A stretch of DNA of 62,740 nucleotides. Source: JBJKRF01 sp046704785 (GTDB lineage Bacteria > Chloroflexota > Anaerolineae > Anaerolineales > Villigracilaceae). The position numbers and the translations under genes are program-made. This document shows, piece after piece, positions 33,650 through 41,805 of the stretch (position 1 is its first letter; the number at the start of each line of letters is the position of its first letter). The stretch covers positions 1 through 62,740 of the forward strand of contig JBJKRF010000034.1 of NCBI GenBank assembly GCA_046704785.1. Direction: 5' to 3'. The notes beneath the pieces were generated by a model. That model had not been told where the DNA came from. It made no database searches and worked only from the letters and a program-made list of their open reading frames with translations.

Positions 33650-34282
33650 TTAGAACAGGCTCAACTGTGTGGGCTCATCGGGCGCCTCACCCTGCGGCAC
33701 CGGCCCGGGCTTGGCTAATTCGGCGCGCACAAACTCCAGCATGTGCGGCAACTTGGCAAAATCGGCCAGGATCGCCGGCTTGAGCGCCGCCTGGTGCAGC
33801 GCCGCCGCCGGATGGAACATGGCGATCACGAAGCGGTTGCCGACGCGCTTCATCTGTCCGTGCACTTGCGAGATCTTCACGCCCGGCATGAACTTGCCCA
33901 TCGAGTAGCGCCCCAACGTAATAATGATCTTCGGATTGATGGCCGCGATCTGGCGCTCCAGGTATTCATTACAAGCGGCCAACTCATCGGGCAGGGGATC
34001 GCGATTGCTGGGCGGTCGGCACTTGACCACGTTCCCGATCCACACGTCCGAGCGTTTCAGCCCGGCCTGGGCCAACAACTCGTTCAGGAAGTTACCCGCC
34101 GCGCCGACGAAGGGGCGTCCCTGCTCATTTTCGTGGAAGCCTGGCCCCTCGCCGATCAGCATGATTTCAGCGCTTGCCGGGCCTTCCCCCGGCACGGCCT
34201 TGTTGCGGGTGCGGTGCAAGGCGCATTTTTCACAGGCCGATACTTCGCTGGCAATTTGGGCAAGGGCTTCTTCTGGGGTCAT
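33650..34282 (-). CDS. udg: Uracil-DNA glycosylase, family 4, with a clamp-like C-terminal motif
   Basis: This 210-residue enzyme removes uracil from DNA. Family 4 is indicated by GEGPGFHENEQGRPFVG at about 45-60 and by the HPAAAL motif near 157. Four cysteines at 17, 20, 88 and 104 have exactly the C-x2-C ... C-x15-C spacing of the 4Fe-4S cluster in this family. The last residues are QLSLF, a perfect fit to the bacterial beta sliding-clamp binding motif, preceded by a Pro- and Glu-rich tail of about 20 residues. The ATG overlaps the rimI stop by four bases. Recruitment to the replication clamp is inferred. Confidence 0.93.
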   Translation of the reverse strand: MTPEEALAQIASEVSACEKCALHRTRNKAVPGEGPASAEIMLIGEGPGFHENEQGRPFVGAAGNFLNELLAQAGLKRSDVWIGNVVKCRPPSNRDPLPDELAACNEYLERQIAAINPKIIITLGRYSMGKFMPGVKISQVHGQMKRVGNRFVIAMFHPAAALHQAALKPAILADFAKLPHMLEFVRAELAKPGPVPQGEAPDEPTQLSLF

Positions 34283-34761
34283 GATTCCTCTCCTGGTACT
34301 TCATCCGGGCGAACAGATGAATGAATGATCTTTGTCATCAACAGGGCATCTTCATTATTGTCTTTGTAATATCTCAACCGGCGCCCGACGATCTCGAATC
34401 CGCAATCTGCATACAACTTCTGCGCCGCCAGGTTCCCGACGCGCACCTCCAGGTGATAAATGCGCGCCCCTTCGCTAAAAGCGGCCTGCATGGCCGTGTG
34501 CAGCAACGTCCGGGCGATGCCCTGCCGGCGGAAATCGGGGTGTGTGGCAAGGCTGGCAATATGGGCTTCATCGAGCACGCGCCACAGCACCAACGATCCC
34601 ACCACGCGCTCGTCCAACGCGGCCACCCAACAACGCGCGTTGCGATTGGCAAGTTCCACCACAAAAGCAGTCGGCGGCCAGGGATGGCTGAAACTCAACG
34701 CGTCCAGCTCGGCGACGGCCCGCAGGTCGGCAGCCACCATGCGCCGGATGCCCAGGCTCAT
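34279..34761 (-). CDS. rimI: Ribosomal protein-alanine N-acetyltransferase, RimI-like
   Basis: This 160-residue GNAT enzyme is expected to acetylate protein N termini, classically that of ribosomal protein S18. The acetyl-CoA loop RRQGIARTLLHTAM is near residues 77-90, after the beta-strand region EAHIASLATHPDF. YADCGFEIVGRRLRYYKDNNEDALLM is the usual C-terminal part. Its position between tsaB and udg, with four-base overlaps on both sides, matches the frequent tsaB-rimI pairing in bacteria and supports the name. Confidence 0.88.
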   Translation of the reverse strand: MSLGIRRMVAADLRAVAELDALSFSHPWPPTAFVVELANRNARCWVAALDERVVGSLVLWRVLDEAHIASLATHPDFRRQGIARTLLHTAMQAAFSEGARIYHLEVRVGNLAAQKLYADCGFEIVGRRLRYYKDNNEDALLMTKIIHSSVRPDEVPGEES

Positions 34762-35423
34762 GAAGGGATCGACTCCGCCACGTGCAGGTAGATGGGCGCC
34801 AGCGAAGCGAGATCATCGACCTGGCCAGATTGCCAGCGCGCCCAGGCCAGTTCGGCCAGCAGCGCCGGACGGCGCACACTGCGCACGGCCGAGACCAGGC
34901 GCACCTGCGGATTTTCCGCCAATTGCCGACATTCTGCCGCGCTCAGTTCGCCGCACAACAAGGTCTCCTGCGCAATGGACTGCGCCAACGCTTCGGCGGT
35001 GACCACGTTCAAGCTCCCCGAAGCCTGCCACCCGTTTTCGTGAGCCTGATACCAGCCCAGGGCCAGGCGTCCACGTCCGGCTTGCAAGAGACAGCCCAGG
35101 GGGAGTCGCTCCGGCGGCTGACAGGCGGCGGCCACGTCGAGGGTCGGGATTCCCACCAAGGGCAGAGTCCGTGCGAGCGCGAGTCCTTTGGCAAAGGCCA
35201 GGCCGACGCGCAGGCTGGTAAATGAGCCCGGGCCGAGCGCAATGCCCAGCGCACGAACGTCCTCCACGCGCAGGCCGGTGCACCGAAAAATCTCATCCAG
35301 CGCCGGGGCCAATTCGACGGTGTGGCGGGCATGGCTACGCCATACAGACTCGGCCACGACCTGCGCACCGTCGTAAAGCGCCAACCCCAACTGCGCGGTG
35401 GAAGTATCGAGCGCCAGCAACAT
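34758..35423 (-). CDS. tsaB: tRNA threonylcarbamoyladenosine biosynthesis protein TsaB
   Basis: This 221-residue protein is the scaffold partner of TsaD in making t6A at position 37 of ANN-decoding tRNAs. It begins MLLALDTSTAQLGLALYDG, the ASKHA phosphate-1 loop remnant, and continues with ALGIALGPGSFTSLRVGLAFAKGLA, the second conserved block. The start is ATG 35423, where TGATG joins it to the tsaE stop. The open frame upstream reaches 35525 but lies inside tsaE. The TsaD gene is not in this window. Confidence 0.93.
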   Translation of the reverse strand: MLLALDTSTAQLGLALYDGAQVVAESVWRSHARHTVELAPALDEIFRCTGLRVEDVRALGIALGPGSFTSLRVGLAFAKGLALARTLPLVGIPTLDVAAACQPPERLPLGCLLQAGRGRLALGWYQAHENGWQASGSLNVVTAEALAQSIAQETLLCGELSAAECRQLAENPQVRLVSAVRSVRRPALLAELAWARWQSGQVDDLASLAPIYLHVAESIPS

Positions 35424-35905
35424 CAGGGCGCTCCCAGGGCCGCCAACAGATTTTCGGCGTGGCCGCCGCTGGCAGAGGCCGTCAGCCGGCGCTCGGAGTC
35501 GTCGGCGTAGTCGAAGCGAATCCACAAACGCTCACGCGGCAGCAGACGCTCGATGCGCTCCGGCCATTCGACCAGCAACGCGCCGTCGGCCAGCATCCCC
35601 TCCAGGTCGAGTTCTTCGGCTTCGAGGATGGACTCGATCCGGTAGGTGTCAAAGTGGAAAAGCTGTTCGCCATCGGCGCGGCGATAGAGGTTGACGAGCA
35701 AAAACGTAGGGCTGGAAACGGCGTCCAGCGAACCCCAGCCCTCGGCAACGCCCTGCACGAAGGTAGTCTTGCCCGCGCCGAGCTCGCCTTGCAAGCAGAC
35801 GAGGCCGCCGCGCTGCAAGGAGCGCCCCAGGCGCATCCCCAACTGACGGGTCTGCTCCGGGCCGTGGGTGGTGAACTCGAATATACGCACGGATGGGATA
35901 GGCAT
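35423..35905 (-). CDS. tsaE: tRNA threonylcarbamoyladenosine biosynthesis protein TsaE
   Basis: This 160-residue ATPase supports the t6A-forming TsaB-TsaD complex. The Walker A motif GELGAGKTTFVQG is at about residues 41-53 and SPTFLLVNLY follows near 65. FHFDTYRI and LVEWPERIERLLP are further family blocks. It is the first gene of the tsaE-tsaB-rimI-udg operon, and its transcript may be leaderless because a TATAAT box lies only 7 bases before the ATG. Confidence 0.94.
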   Translation of the reverse strand: MPIPSVRIFEFTTHGPEQTRQLGMRLGRSLQRGGLVCLQGELGAGKTTFVQGVAEGWGSLDAVSSPTFLLVNLYRRADGEQLFHFDTYRIESILEAEELDLEGMLADGALLVEWPERIERLLPRERLWIRFDYADDSERRLTASASGGHAENLLAALGAP

Positions 35906-35941
35906 CGCTGCGATTATACGTCAGGGCAGGGGGCAGGGCAA
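35906..35941 (-). promoter_or_regulatory. Predicted leaderless promoter of the tsaE operon
   Basis: On the minus strand TATAAT occupies 35918-35913, leaving 7 bases before ATG 35905. A TTGCCC 17 bases upstream of the TATAAT is a weak -35. Transcription would be expected to start at or next to the A of the ATG, so the mRNA would lack a 5' leader. No ribosome binding site fits in the gap, consistent with this. Confidence 0.6.
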
Positions 35942-35958
35942 GCCGCAGCCCGGCGATG

Positions 35959-37503
35959 TCACTTTTCCAGCCGGAAACCGGGCGCTTTGTACTCTTTGGG
36001 CCGCACATTGGCCGGGATGGTGGTCTCGTTGCCGTCGCGCAAGGCGGCATAGTGCGGCGAGGTGATTTCGATGCCGGCCGCGTTGAAGGTATCCTGGATG
36101 TTCTGGTGCAGATTCGAATAGATGACCGCCATGCGGTTGGGCTGGTTGGTATAGGCGTTGATTTCGTAACTGACGTAGAAATCGTCCAGGGCCGTCTGCA
36201 AGACAAAGGGCTTGGGCTCGGGCAGCACGCCTTCCGTTGCCAGCGCAGCTGCGATCAGGGCCTTGTGTACCTCGGGCCAGGGCGCATCATACCCAATTGT
36301 CACAGTGGTATTCAAGATCAGGCCCCGGTCGCCGGCGGAGGCGCTGTAATTGATAATGTGACTGCCGAGCACCAGGCTGTTCGGGATGGTCACGTCTACA
36401 TTTTTGATGGTGCGGATGTGGGTGACCAGCAGCGTGCGCTCGATCACATCCCCGACCGTATCCGCAATCTGCACGCGATCCCCCACTTTGAAGGCGCGGG
36501 TATACGTCAGCACCACCCCGGCGACGATGTTTGCCACCACCGATGACGAACCCAGCGAGAAGAGAAAACCGATGAAAATCGAAACGCCCTGGAACGCCGG
36601 TGACGAGGAACCGGGGATGAACGGGAAAGCCACAACCAGCGCCAGCACCACAATCAGGATGCGCACAAGCTGGTACGTCGGTTCGGACCATTCGGTGTAA
36701 AAGCCCCCAATGGTGATGTTGCCTTTGCCAATCGCATTGAAGAAATAATGCACCAGTTTCAGCGCATAATGCGTGGCAATAATGATCAGAACGAGTTGTA
36801 GCAGATTGGGGAGATAAGCGGTGAAATTGCTCCAGGCATGCAAAAGCACCAGGCCCAAAGTCGCCAGCAGGGCCGACACGTAGCCACGCGTCTGCGGAAA
36901 GATGCTGAAGACCAGCGAGGCATAGGCCAGCAGGAGAATGGCGCTGATGCCAATGCGCAGGTAACGGAAGAACAGCACCAGCAGGGCCAGGATGCGGCCG
37001 GACGTCAGCAAGACCAGGCGCTGAATTTTCAAAGGTCGGAACTTGTTGCGTTTTCCCTGCAACCAGTTTTCCAGGTAGGCAAAACCACGTCCCAACCAAC
37101 GCAGCAGCAGATTCAGCGCCCAGGTGGCAAGCACCGCTAGAAAAACGTCATAGGCGAACACCATAGCCGGAATCTGCGCCAGGTAGGCAATAAAGTTTTG
37201 CACTGCTTTCAGAAAATCACGCAAGGTCGGCGTCGAGAAGGCCACCCACAGCGCCAGCCAGATGCTCAACACTTCCAGCGGCCAGAACACGATATGGACT
37301 GTCAGGCGGTTGAAGCGTTCCTTCTCCCATTTCAACCAGGCGGACAGGCGATCATCGATTGTCACGCGCTCCAACAGCTTGGGGAAAGCGCGAGAGAGCA
37401 GGCGCGCCAGGAAGGAACCGAGGATCAGAATCAGCAGCGCAATCACCACCGTCCCGGCATCCGTATGGAAGAAAAGATTGAGCGTTTGCCAAAAATTCTG
37501 CAT
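35959..37503 (-). CDS. Mechanosensitive ion channel, MscS family, large N-terminal membrane region
   Basis: This 514-residue protein has about eight to nine membrane segments before the MscS core, more than the three of E. coli MscS. The core begins with GSSSVVANIVAGVVLTYTRAFKVGDRVQI and continues with the beta domain containing DVTIPNSLVLGSHIINYS. It would open under membrane tension to release solutes after osmotic downshock. ATG 37503 has GGCGGAG upstream. It is divergent from another MscS gene at 37679. Confidence 0.88.
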   Translation of the reverse strand: MQNFWQTLNLFFHTDAGTVVIALLILILGSFLARLLSRAFPKLLERVTIDDRLSAWLKWEKERFNRLTVHIVFWPLEVLSIWLALWVAFSTPTLRDFLKAVQNFIAYLAQIPAMVFAYDVFLAVLATWALNLLLRWLGRGFAYLENWLQGKRNKFRPLKIQRLVLLTSGRILALLVLFFRYLRIGISAILLLAYASLVFSIFPQTRGYVSALLATLGLVLLHAWSNFTAYLPNLLQLVLIIIATHYALKLVHYFFNAIGKGNITIGGFYTEWSEPTYQLVRILIVVLALVVAFPFIPGSSSPAFQGVSIFIGFLFSLGSSSVVANIVAGVVLTYTRAFKVGDRVQIADTVGDVIERTLLVTHIRTIKNVDVTIPNSLVLGSHIINYSASAGDRGLILNTTVTIGYDAPWPEVHKALIAAALATEGVLPEPKPFVLQTALDDFYVSYEINAYTNQPNRMAVIYSNLHQNIQDTFNAAGIEITSPHYAALRDGNETTIPANVRPKEYKAPGFRLEK

Positions 37504-37678
37504 GGAGACTCCGCCAGCCAAATCGGTTCTTTGTAAAATCGCCCCTGATAGAATCCCAGGAGAGCGAAAATTGTATCATTTCTTTCCGATTCAATTCTGT
37601 TGGGTTCTGACGGCCCGTTGAGAATCATTCACTATCCAGAGAGCCTCTCTGGTAAGATTGCGGCATACGGAGGCACCT

Positions 37679-38491
37679 ATGAGCATTTATCTTTCCGAAC
37701 TTCAGAAAAGTTTTATCGGTTTTCTCCCCCACTTGCTCGTCGCCGTGTTGATCCTGGCCGTCGGATATTGGCTGGCCCGCTTCGTGGCGACTCTGGTTCG
37801 CAACTTGCTCGAACGCCGCAAAAGCGACCGTGGCGCCACCGGTTTGCTGACGGAGATCACGCGCTGGGGCATTTTCACGTATGCCGCCATCCTGGCGCTG
37901 CAACAATTCATGGACATCACCGCCTTCCTGGCCGGACTGGGCATTTTAGGCTTTACGGTTGGCTTCGCCCTGCAAGACGTGATGAAGAACTTCGCAGCCG
38001 GCGTCCTGCTGCTCGTCCAACACCCGTTCGTCGTAGGGGAAAGCATCTCCGTGGCCGGCTACGACGGCGAAGCGCTGTCCATCGACCTGCGCTCTACACA
38101 GATCAAAACGTTCGATGGACGCCTGGTGACCCTGCCCAACGCGCAAATTCTCGATAATCCGATCATCAACTACACGCGCAGCACCTTGCGGCGGATCGAA
38201 CTCCCCGTCGGCGTAGGCTACGGAAGCGACCTGGCCGTCATCCGTGAGTTGATCCTGCACGTGCTGGAGCCGATTCCCGGTTACCAGGCCACACCGGCCC
38301 CGATCATCGTCTTCAACGCTTTCGGCGAGTCCTCCATCGACATGATGGTCTACTTTTGGATTGATACGAATCAGATTGGATTCCTCGACGCGCAAGATAC
38401 CGCCATCAAAGGCATCAAACAGGCCTTCGACCACAACGGGATCGATATTCCTTTCCCCACGCGTACGGTGCTGACGCCCACAAAAGCGTAG
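37679..38491 (+). CDS. Mechanosensitive ion channel, MscS family, short form
   Basis: This 270-residue protein has the compact MscS architecture: three membrane segments, then the pore region GLGILGFTVGFALQDVMKNFAAGVLLLVQHPFVVGESI, then the beta domain with LVTLPNAQILDNPIINYT. The C-terminal alpha/beta part is typical. ATG 37679 has GGAGG upstream and is preferred to a start 7 codons earlier. It is divergent from the large MscS gene and convergent with the MGDG synthase-like gene, with 22 bases between stops. Confidence 0.92.
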   Translation: MSIYLSELQKSFIGFLPHLLVAVLILAVGYWLARFVATLVRNLLERRKSDRGATGLLTEITRWGIFTYAAILALQQFMDITAFLAGLGILGFTVGFALQDVMKNFAAGVLLLVQHPFVVGESISVAGYDGEALSIDLRSTQIKTFDGRLVTLPNAQILDNPIINYTRSTLRRIELPVGVGYGSDLAVIRELILHVLEPIPGYQATPAPIIVFNAFGESSIDMMVYFWIDTNQIGFLDAQDTAIKGIKQAFDHNGIDIPFPTRTVLTPTKA

Positions 38492-38513
38492 CCAGTTTTT
38501 TGCCCGCGCGCTG

Positions 38514-39674
38514 CTAACGGCTATTTTCCCCCTGCGGTTGGAGGCACAGGCGTTGGCCGATAGCCCGCGCGATCTGGAGCGAGGCGTTGGGACGAGCCAC
38601 CCGCTGGCAAGCCGCGACCACCCTCTCGCGCTCGTGCGGCCGCTCGATCCAACGCCGCAGGGTCGCCACCACGCGATGCGGGGTGGGCGCCCATACACCG
38701 GCGCCTGATTCGCGCACGAAGGTCACGTTGCCATCCTCCTGGCCGGGCAGGCGCGCATACAGAATGATCGGCACACTGGCGTTGAGCGCCTCGGCAATCG
38801 TGCCCGGCCCGGCTTTAGTCACCAATACGTCGGCGGCACGCATAAAGTCTGGCATGTCCTGCGTAAAACCATAGATGAAGGTAGGCACCTGCCACTCGTG
38901 CTTCTCCAGGCTTTTCTTTAAACGCGCGTTGCGCCCGGTGACCACCACCAACGCCAGGTCCAGGCCAGACTCGGCCACGGCGCGCGCCGTCTGGGCAATG
39001 GGGCCCATGCCTTCGCCGCCGCCGACAATCAAGGCAATGAACTTGTCTTCTGGCCAACCCAGTTTTTCGCGCAAAGCGAGCTTATCGCCCGATGGGGAAC
39101 AATACCGTTGCGCTACGGGCTGCCCAACGACCACCACTTTCTCTGGTTCCATGCCACATTGGATCGCCTTCCGGCGCGCCAGGGTGGTTGGCACCAGGAT
39201 CAAATCAGAGCGCTGGTCGAACCAGAAAGCATGTGTGGTGACCAGGTCTGTGACCACGGTGATGAACGGTGGCCGCTGAGGGCCCAGCGCTTTGAGAATC
39301 CAGGAGGTGGCGAAAGGATGCACGGTCACGACCAGATCGCTAATATGGTTGTTGATGATGTTACGCGCCGCACGCGCCGCTACTGGCCAGACCGTGGCCG
39401 TAATGGTACGGGCGCGAGCGCGTCCATCGGTCACATAAAAACTGGCTCCCCAGAGTTGCGGCGCTTTGACCATGTAGGGGTACCAGTCGGGCATACGGTT
39501 AAGGGGGCGCGGTGCATACTCCTTGAAAATATCGACCATATCGACGTTGAATGTCTCCCCATATTCCAGTCGCAGCGCCTCGATAATCGCCTCGGTCGCA
39601 GCACGATGGCCACCACCGGTATCGGAAAACAGGAACAAAATTTGCGGTTTCTCTTTAGCGGGCAGGTTGGTCAT
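38514..39674 (-). CDS. Diacylglycerol glycosyltransferase, MGDG synthase-like (GT28)
   Basis: This 386-residue protein resembles MGDG synthases and the UgtP group, which add sugars to diacylglycerol. The N-terminal domain has FSDTGGGHRAATEAIIEALR near residues 16-35, and the C-terminal UDP-sugar site has VLVTKAGPGTIAEALNASVPIILYARLPGQEDGN near 290-322. It probably makes glycolipids for the cytoplasmic membrane. The ATG 39674 overlaps the end of the DUF951 gene by 20 bases. A related MurG role is less likely because the N-terminal MGDG block is present. Confidence 0.88.
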   Translation of the reverse strand: MTNLPAKEKPQILFLFSDTGGGHRAATEAIIEALRLEYGETFNVDMVDIFKEYAPRPLNRMPDWYPYMVKAPQLWGASFYVTDGRARARTITATVWPVAARAARNIINNHISDLVVTVHPFATSWILKALGPQRPPFITVVTDLVTTHAFWFDQRSDLILVPTTLARRKAIQCGMEPEKVVVVGQPVAQRYCSPSGDKLALREKLGWPEDKFIALIVGGGEGMGPIAQTARAVAESGLDLALVVVTGRNARLKKSLEKHEWQVPTFIYGFTQDMPDFMRAADVLVTKAGPGTIAEALNASVPIILYARLPGQEDGNVTFVRESGAGVWAPTPHRVVATLRRWIERPHERERVVAACQRVARPNASLQIARAIGQRLCLQPQGENSR

Positions 39675-39864
39675 GTTGCTCTCTCGGTAAGATCGTCTTG
39701 AGGCGACGTAAAAGTTCCCGGCGCGTCAACATCACCCGATGACCGCAAGTTCGACATTCGAGACCAATGTCCGCGCCCAGGCGGGTGACCCTCCATTCGT
39801 AACTGCCGCAAGGATGCGGCTTGCGCAAACGGACGATGTCATTACATTGTAGATCGGGGAGCAT
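39655..39864 (-). CDS. Small DUF951-type protein
   Basis: This 69-residue protein matches the DUF951 family: DIVRLRKPHPCGSYEWRVTRLGADIGLECRTCGHRVMLTRRELLRRLK. A single Cys near residue 20 and the CRTCGH pair may bind a metal. The function is unknown. ATG 39864 is preferred over a longer frame from 39972 because the family starts here. It overlaps the diacylglycerol glycosyltransferase gene by 20 bases, so they are probably co-transcribed. Confidence 0.85.
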   Translation of the reverse strand: MLPDLQCNDIVRLRKPHPCGSYEWRVTRLGADIGLECRTCGHRVMLTRRELLRRLKTILPREQHDQPAR

Positions 39865-40200
39865 AGAAGAATTATACCGTACCAGGCTTTGCGCCGTCTC
39901 ATCGCAAACCGGATTCAGCATCGGGCGCCAAAAAGGTTCAACCATTTTTAACGCAAAGCCGCAGAGCCACAATTTTTGCGACCGTTGTGGTTTAGGTTTT
40001 CCCGCCGCAAACAGGAGCGCCTCCCAAAATAGGCCCGGAACAACGCCTCCTTTTTCCCTGCAAAGACCAGAGAACCGCTGCCAATTGTGATAAACTTCCT
40101 GCGTCTGAACACGTTCGGCTCTTCAGGAATCGCGCAAGAGAACGTGTCGACCGGGTTTGACGAAGATTCCAAGGGATTATCCTTTATTGGAGGGAACAGC
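39865..40200. other. Intergenic region with remnants of a repeat and a structured leader
   Basis: No gene is supported here. The left half contains TTTTTAACGCAAAGCCGCAG and nearby CCACAA/TTGTGG arms at about 39966-39990, which look like a degenerate interspersed repeat. The right half contains the bulged hairpin at 40109-40147 listed separately, in front of the phosphoribosyltransferase gene. Confidence 0.5.
40109..40147 (+). promoter_or_regulatory. Bulged hairpin in the 5' leader of the phosphoribosyltransferase gene
   Basis: ACACGTT (40109-40115) pairs perfectly with AACGTGT (40141-40147), and inside it CTCTT (40119-40123) pairs with AAGAG (40136-40140), with a three-base CGG bulge on the 5' side and a 12-base loop CAGGAATCGCGC. 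The structure ends 53 bases before ATG 40201, a distance suited to control of translation or transcription. It does not match a known purine riboswitch by eye. Confidence 0.5.
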
Positions 40201-40752
40201 ATGGCGACTCGTGACACCTATTCCATCGAAATTGCCGGTATCAAACGCGAACTGCGCCTGTTCGAGGTTGCGCCCGGATTGCGAATCGCAATTCTCAACA
40301 TCCTGGGAGACACCGAACTGGTACAGGCCTGCGCCAAAGCCCTGGCCACAAAACTTCAGAAAACGGATTACGACGTGCTGGTGACGGCGGAGGCCAAATC
40401 CATTCCGCTGGTGTACGCTATCTCGGTCGAGACGAAAAAGCCCTACGTCATCCTGCGCAAAACCTACAAGCCATACATGGGCGATGCCCTCACGGCGGAA
40501 ACGCTGTCGATCACCACGGGACAACCCCAGACCTTGATCCTCGACGAAAAGGATCGCGAGCTGGTCAAGGGCAAACACGTCGTCGTCGTCGATGATGTCA
40601 TCAGCACCGGTTCCACGCTCCAGGGTATGCGTATGATCCTGGACAAAGCCGGGGCCAGCGTAGTCGCCGAGGCGGCCATCCTGACCGAGGGTGAAAAATC
40701 CAAGTGGCGGCATATCCTTTCGCTGGGGCACCTGCCACTGTTCACCGAATAG
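40201..40752 (+). CDS. Phosphoribosyltransferase, adenine phosphoribosyltransferase-like
   Basis: This 183-residue type I phosphoribosyltransferase carries the PRPP-binding motif VVVVDDVISTGSTLQG near residues 136-151. The upstream flexible-loop region PYVILRKTYKPYMGDALTAETLSITTG is like that of Apt enzymes. It should join a purine base to PRPP. ATG 40201 follows GGAGGG with a suitable gap. The frame remains open upstream to 40087, but a bulged hairpin there and the strong ribosome site support the shorter form. Adenine as the base is a likely but unproven choice. Confidence 0.85.
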   Translation: MATRDTYSIEIAGIKRELRLFEVAPGLRIAILNILGDTELVQACAKALATKLQKTDYDVLVTAEAKSIPLVYAISVETKKPYVILRKTYKPYMGDALTAETLSITTGQPQTLILDEKDRELVKGKHVVVVDDVISTGSTLQGMRMILDKAGASVVAEAAILTEGEKSKWRHILSLGHLPLFTE

Positions 40753-40785
40753 GGTAGAAAAGAAGAAGTTTTGGGGGGATTGTTT

Positions 40786-41097
40786 TCAACAATGGGCTTC
40801 CAGGCACGAGACGCCCTGCGCACCGACCTGGGCAGCGTGCAGCGTGCCGGCAGGCAGTTCCAGGCGATCTCCGGCGCTGAGATGCAATTGCCGTCCGTCG
40901 GCTGGCAGGCCAAAGGTGATTGCACCCGTCACCACGTAGATTACCTTGTGATAGGCATGGGTGTGAGCCGCGTAGGTATCTCCCGGAGCGTTCCCCCAGC
41001 GGTAATATGTCAAACCTTCGGCATCGAGCAGACTGCGAATCGCAGCCTCGGTGGGCTTTTCGGAAGCGGCCCAGGGAATCACTTGGACGGCGTTCAT
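40786..41097 (-). CDS. Cupin-domain protein
   Basis: This 103-residue single-domain cupin has HTHAYHKVIYVVTGAITFGLPADG near residues 46-69 and GDRLELPAGTLHAAQVG near 77-93. The His residues H46, H48 and H88 and an acidic position could bind a metal. The substrate is unknown. Its ATG overlaps the stop of the deoxynucleoside kinase gene by four bases (ATGA), so the two are coupled on the minus strand. Confidence 0.82.
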   Translation of the reverse strand: MNAVQVIPWAASEKPTEAAIRSLLDAEGLTYYRWGNAPGDTYAAHTHAYHKVIYVVTGAITFGLPADGRQLHLSAGDRLELPAGTLHAAQVGAQGVSCLEAHC

Positions 41098-41762
41098 CCG
41101 GCCTCCGCCGCGCGAGCAACTTCTTCCGGCGCGAAGACCACTTCTTCCCTGCCGGTCAGTTTTTCGGTCACCTTGCGTGCGATCAAGCCCAGGTGACCGT
41201 TATGGGCCACGAAATCAATATCGTCGGCGGGGACGGTTAGAATCGGGCACAACGTGAACGACGAAACCCAGCGTTCATACAAGGAGTTCAGGCTCCGCAA
41301 ATAATCGCCTGTGATGAAACGCTCGTAGTCCCGCCCGCGATGGACGATACGCGTGAGCAAAGTGGGCACAGAAGCGCGCAGATAGATCACCAGGTCGGGC
41401 GGTGGCAGGAATTCGATGACCGTCTCGTACAGTTCGCGGTAGGTCTGGTAATCGCGTGGATGGATGTAGCCTTGCAGGTACAAGTTTTGGGCAAAGATCT
41501 CGGCGTCTTCGTAGACGCTGCGGTCCTGGATTACGGAGGTGGGATGGCCGGCAATCAAACGGTGGGCACGCAGGCGATGAGTCAGGAAGAAGACCTGTGA
41601 ATGGAAGGCCCAGGAAGACATGTCTTCGTAAAAATCGGCCAGGTACGGATTTTCGGTAACCGGCTCGTAGAACGGTTCCCACCCCATGTGACGGCAGAGC
41701 ATATCGACCAATGTCGATTTCCCCACACCGATGTTCCCGGCGACGGCGACGAATTTTTTCAT
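41094..41762 (-). CDS. Deoxyadenosine/deoxyguanosine kinase-type nucleoside kinase
   Basis: This 222-residue protein phosphorylates a deoxynucleoside for salvage. The N terminus has MKKFVAVAGNIGVGKSTLVDMLCRHMGW with a P-loop. The family blocks EPVTENPYLADFYEDMSSWAFHSQVFFLTHR and QDRSVYEDAEIFAQNL follow, and RIVHRGRDYE is in the lid region. ATG 41762 is correct because homologues begin here. The longer frame upstream is a shadow of the DsbA-like gene. It lies in an operon with the cupin gene. Confidence 0.92.
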   Translation of the reverse strand: MKKFVAVAGNIGVGKSTLVDMLCRHMGWEPFYEPVTENPYLADFYEDMSSWAFHSQVFFLTHRLRAHRLIAGHPTSVIQDRSVYEDAEIFAQNLYLQGYIHPRDYQTYRELYETVIEFLPPPDLVIYLRASVPTLLTRIVHRGRDYERFITGDYLRSLNSLYERWVSSFTLCPILTVPADDIDFVAHNGHLGLIARKVTEKLTGREEVVFAPEEVARAAEAG

Positions 41763-41805
41763 GGCAGCCTCCAGAACGGCGACCCGTGAGGCCGCCCGGC
41801 CAAAA

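Noticed and set aside
38514..39674. MurG
   Set aside because: The N-terminal GGGHRAATEAI block and the length fit MGDG synthase-type enzymes better, and no other murein gene is near.
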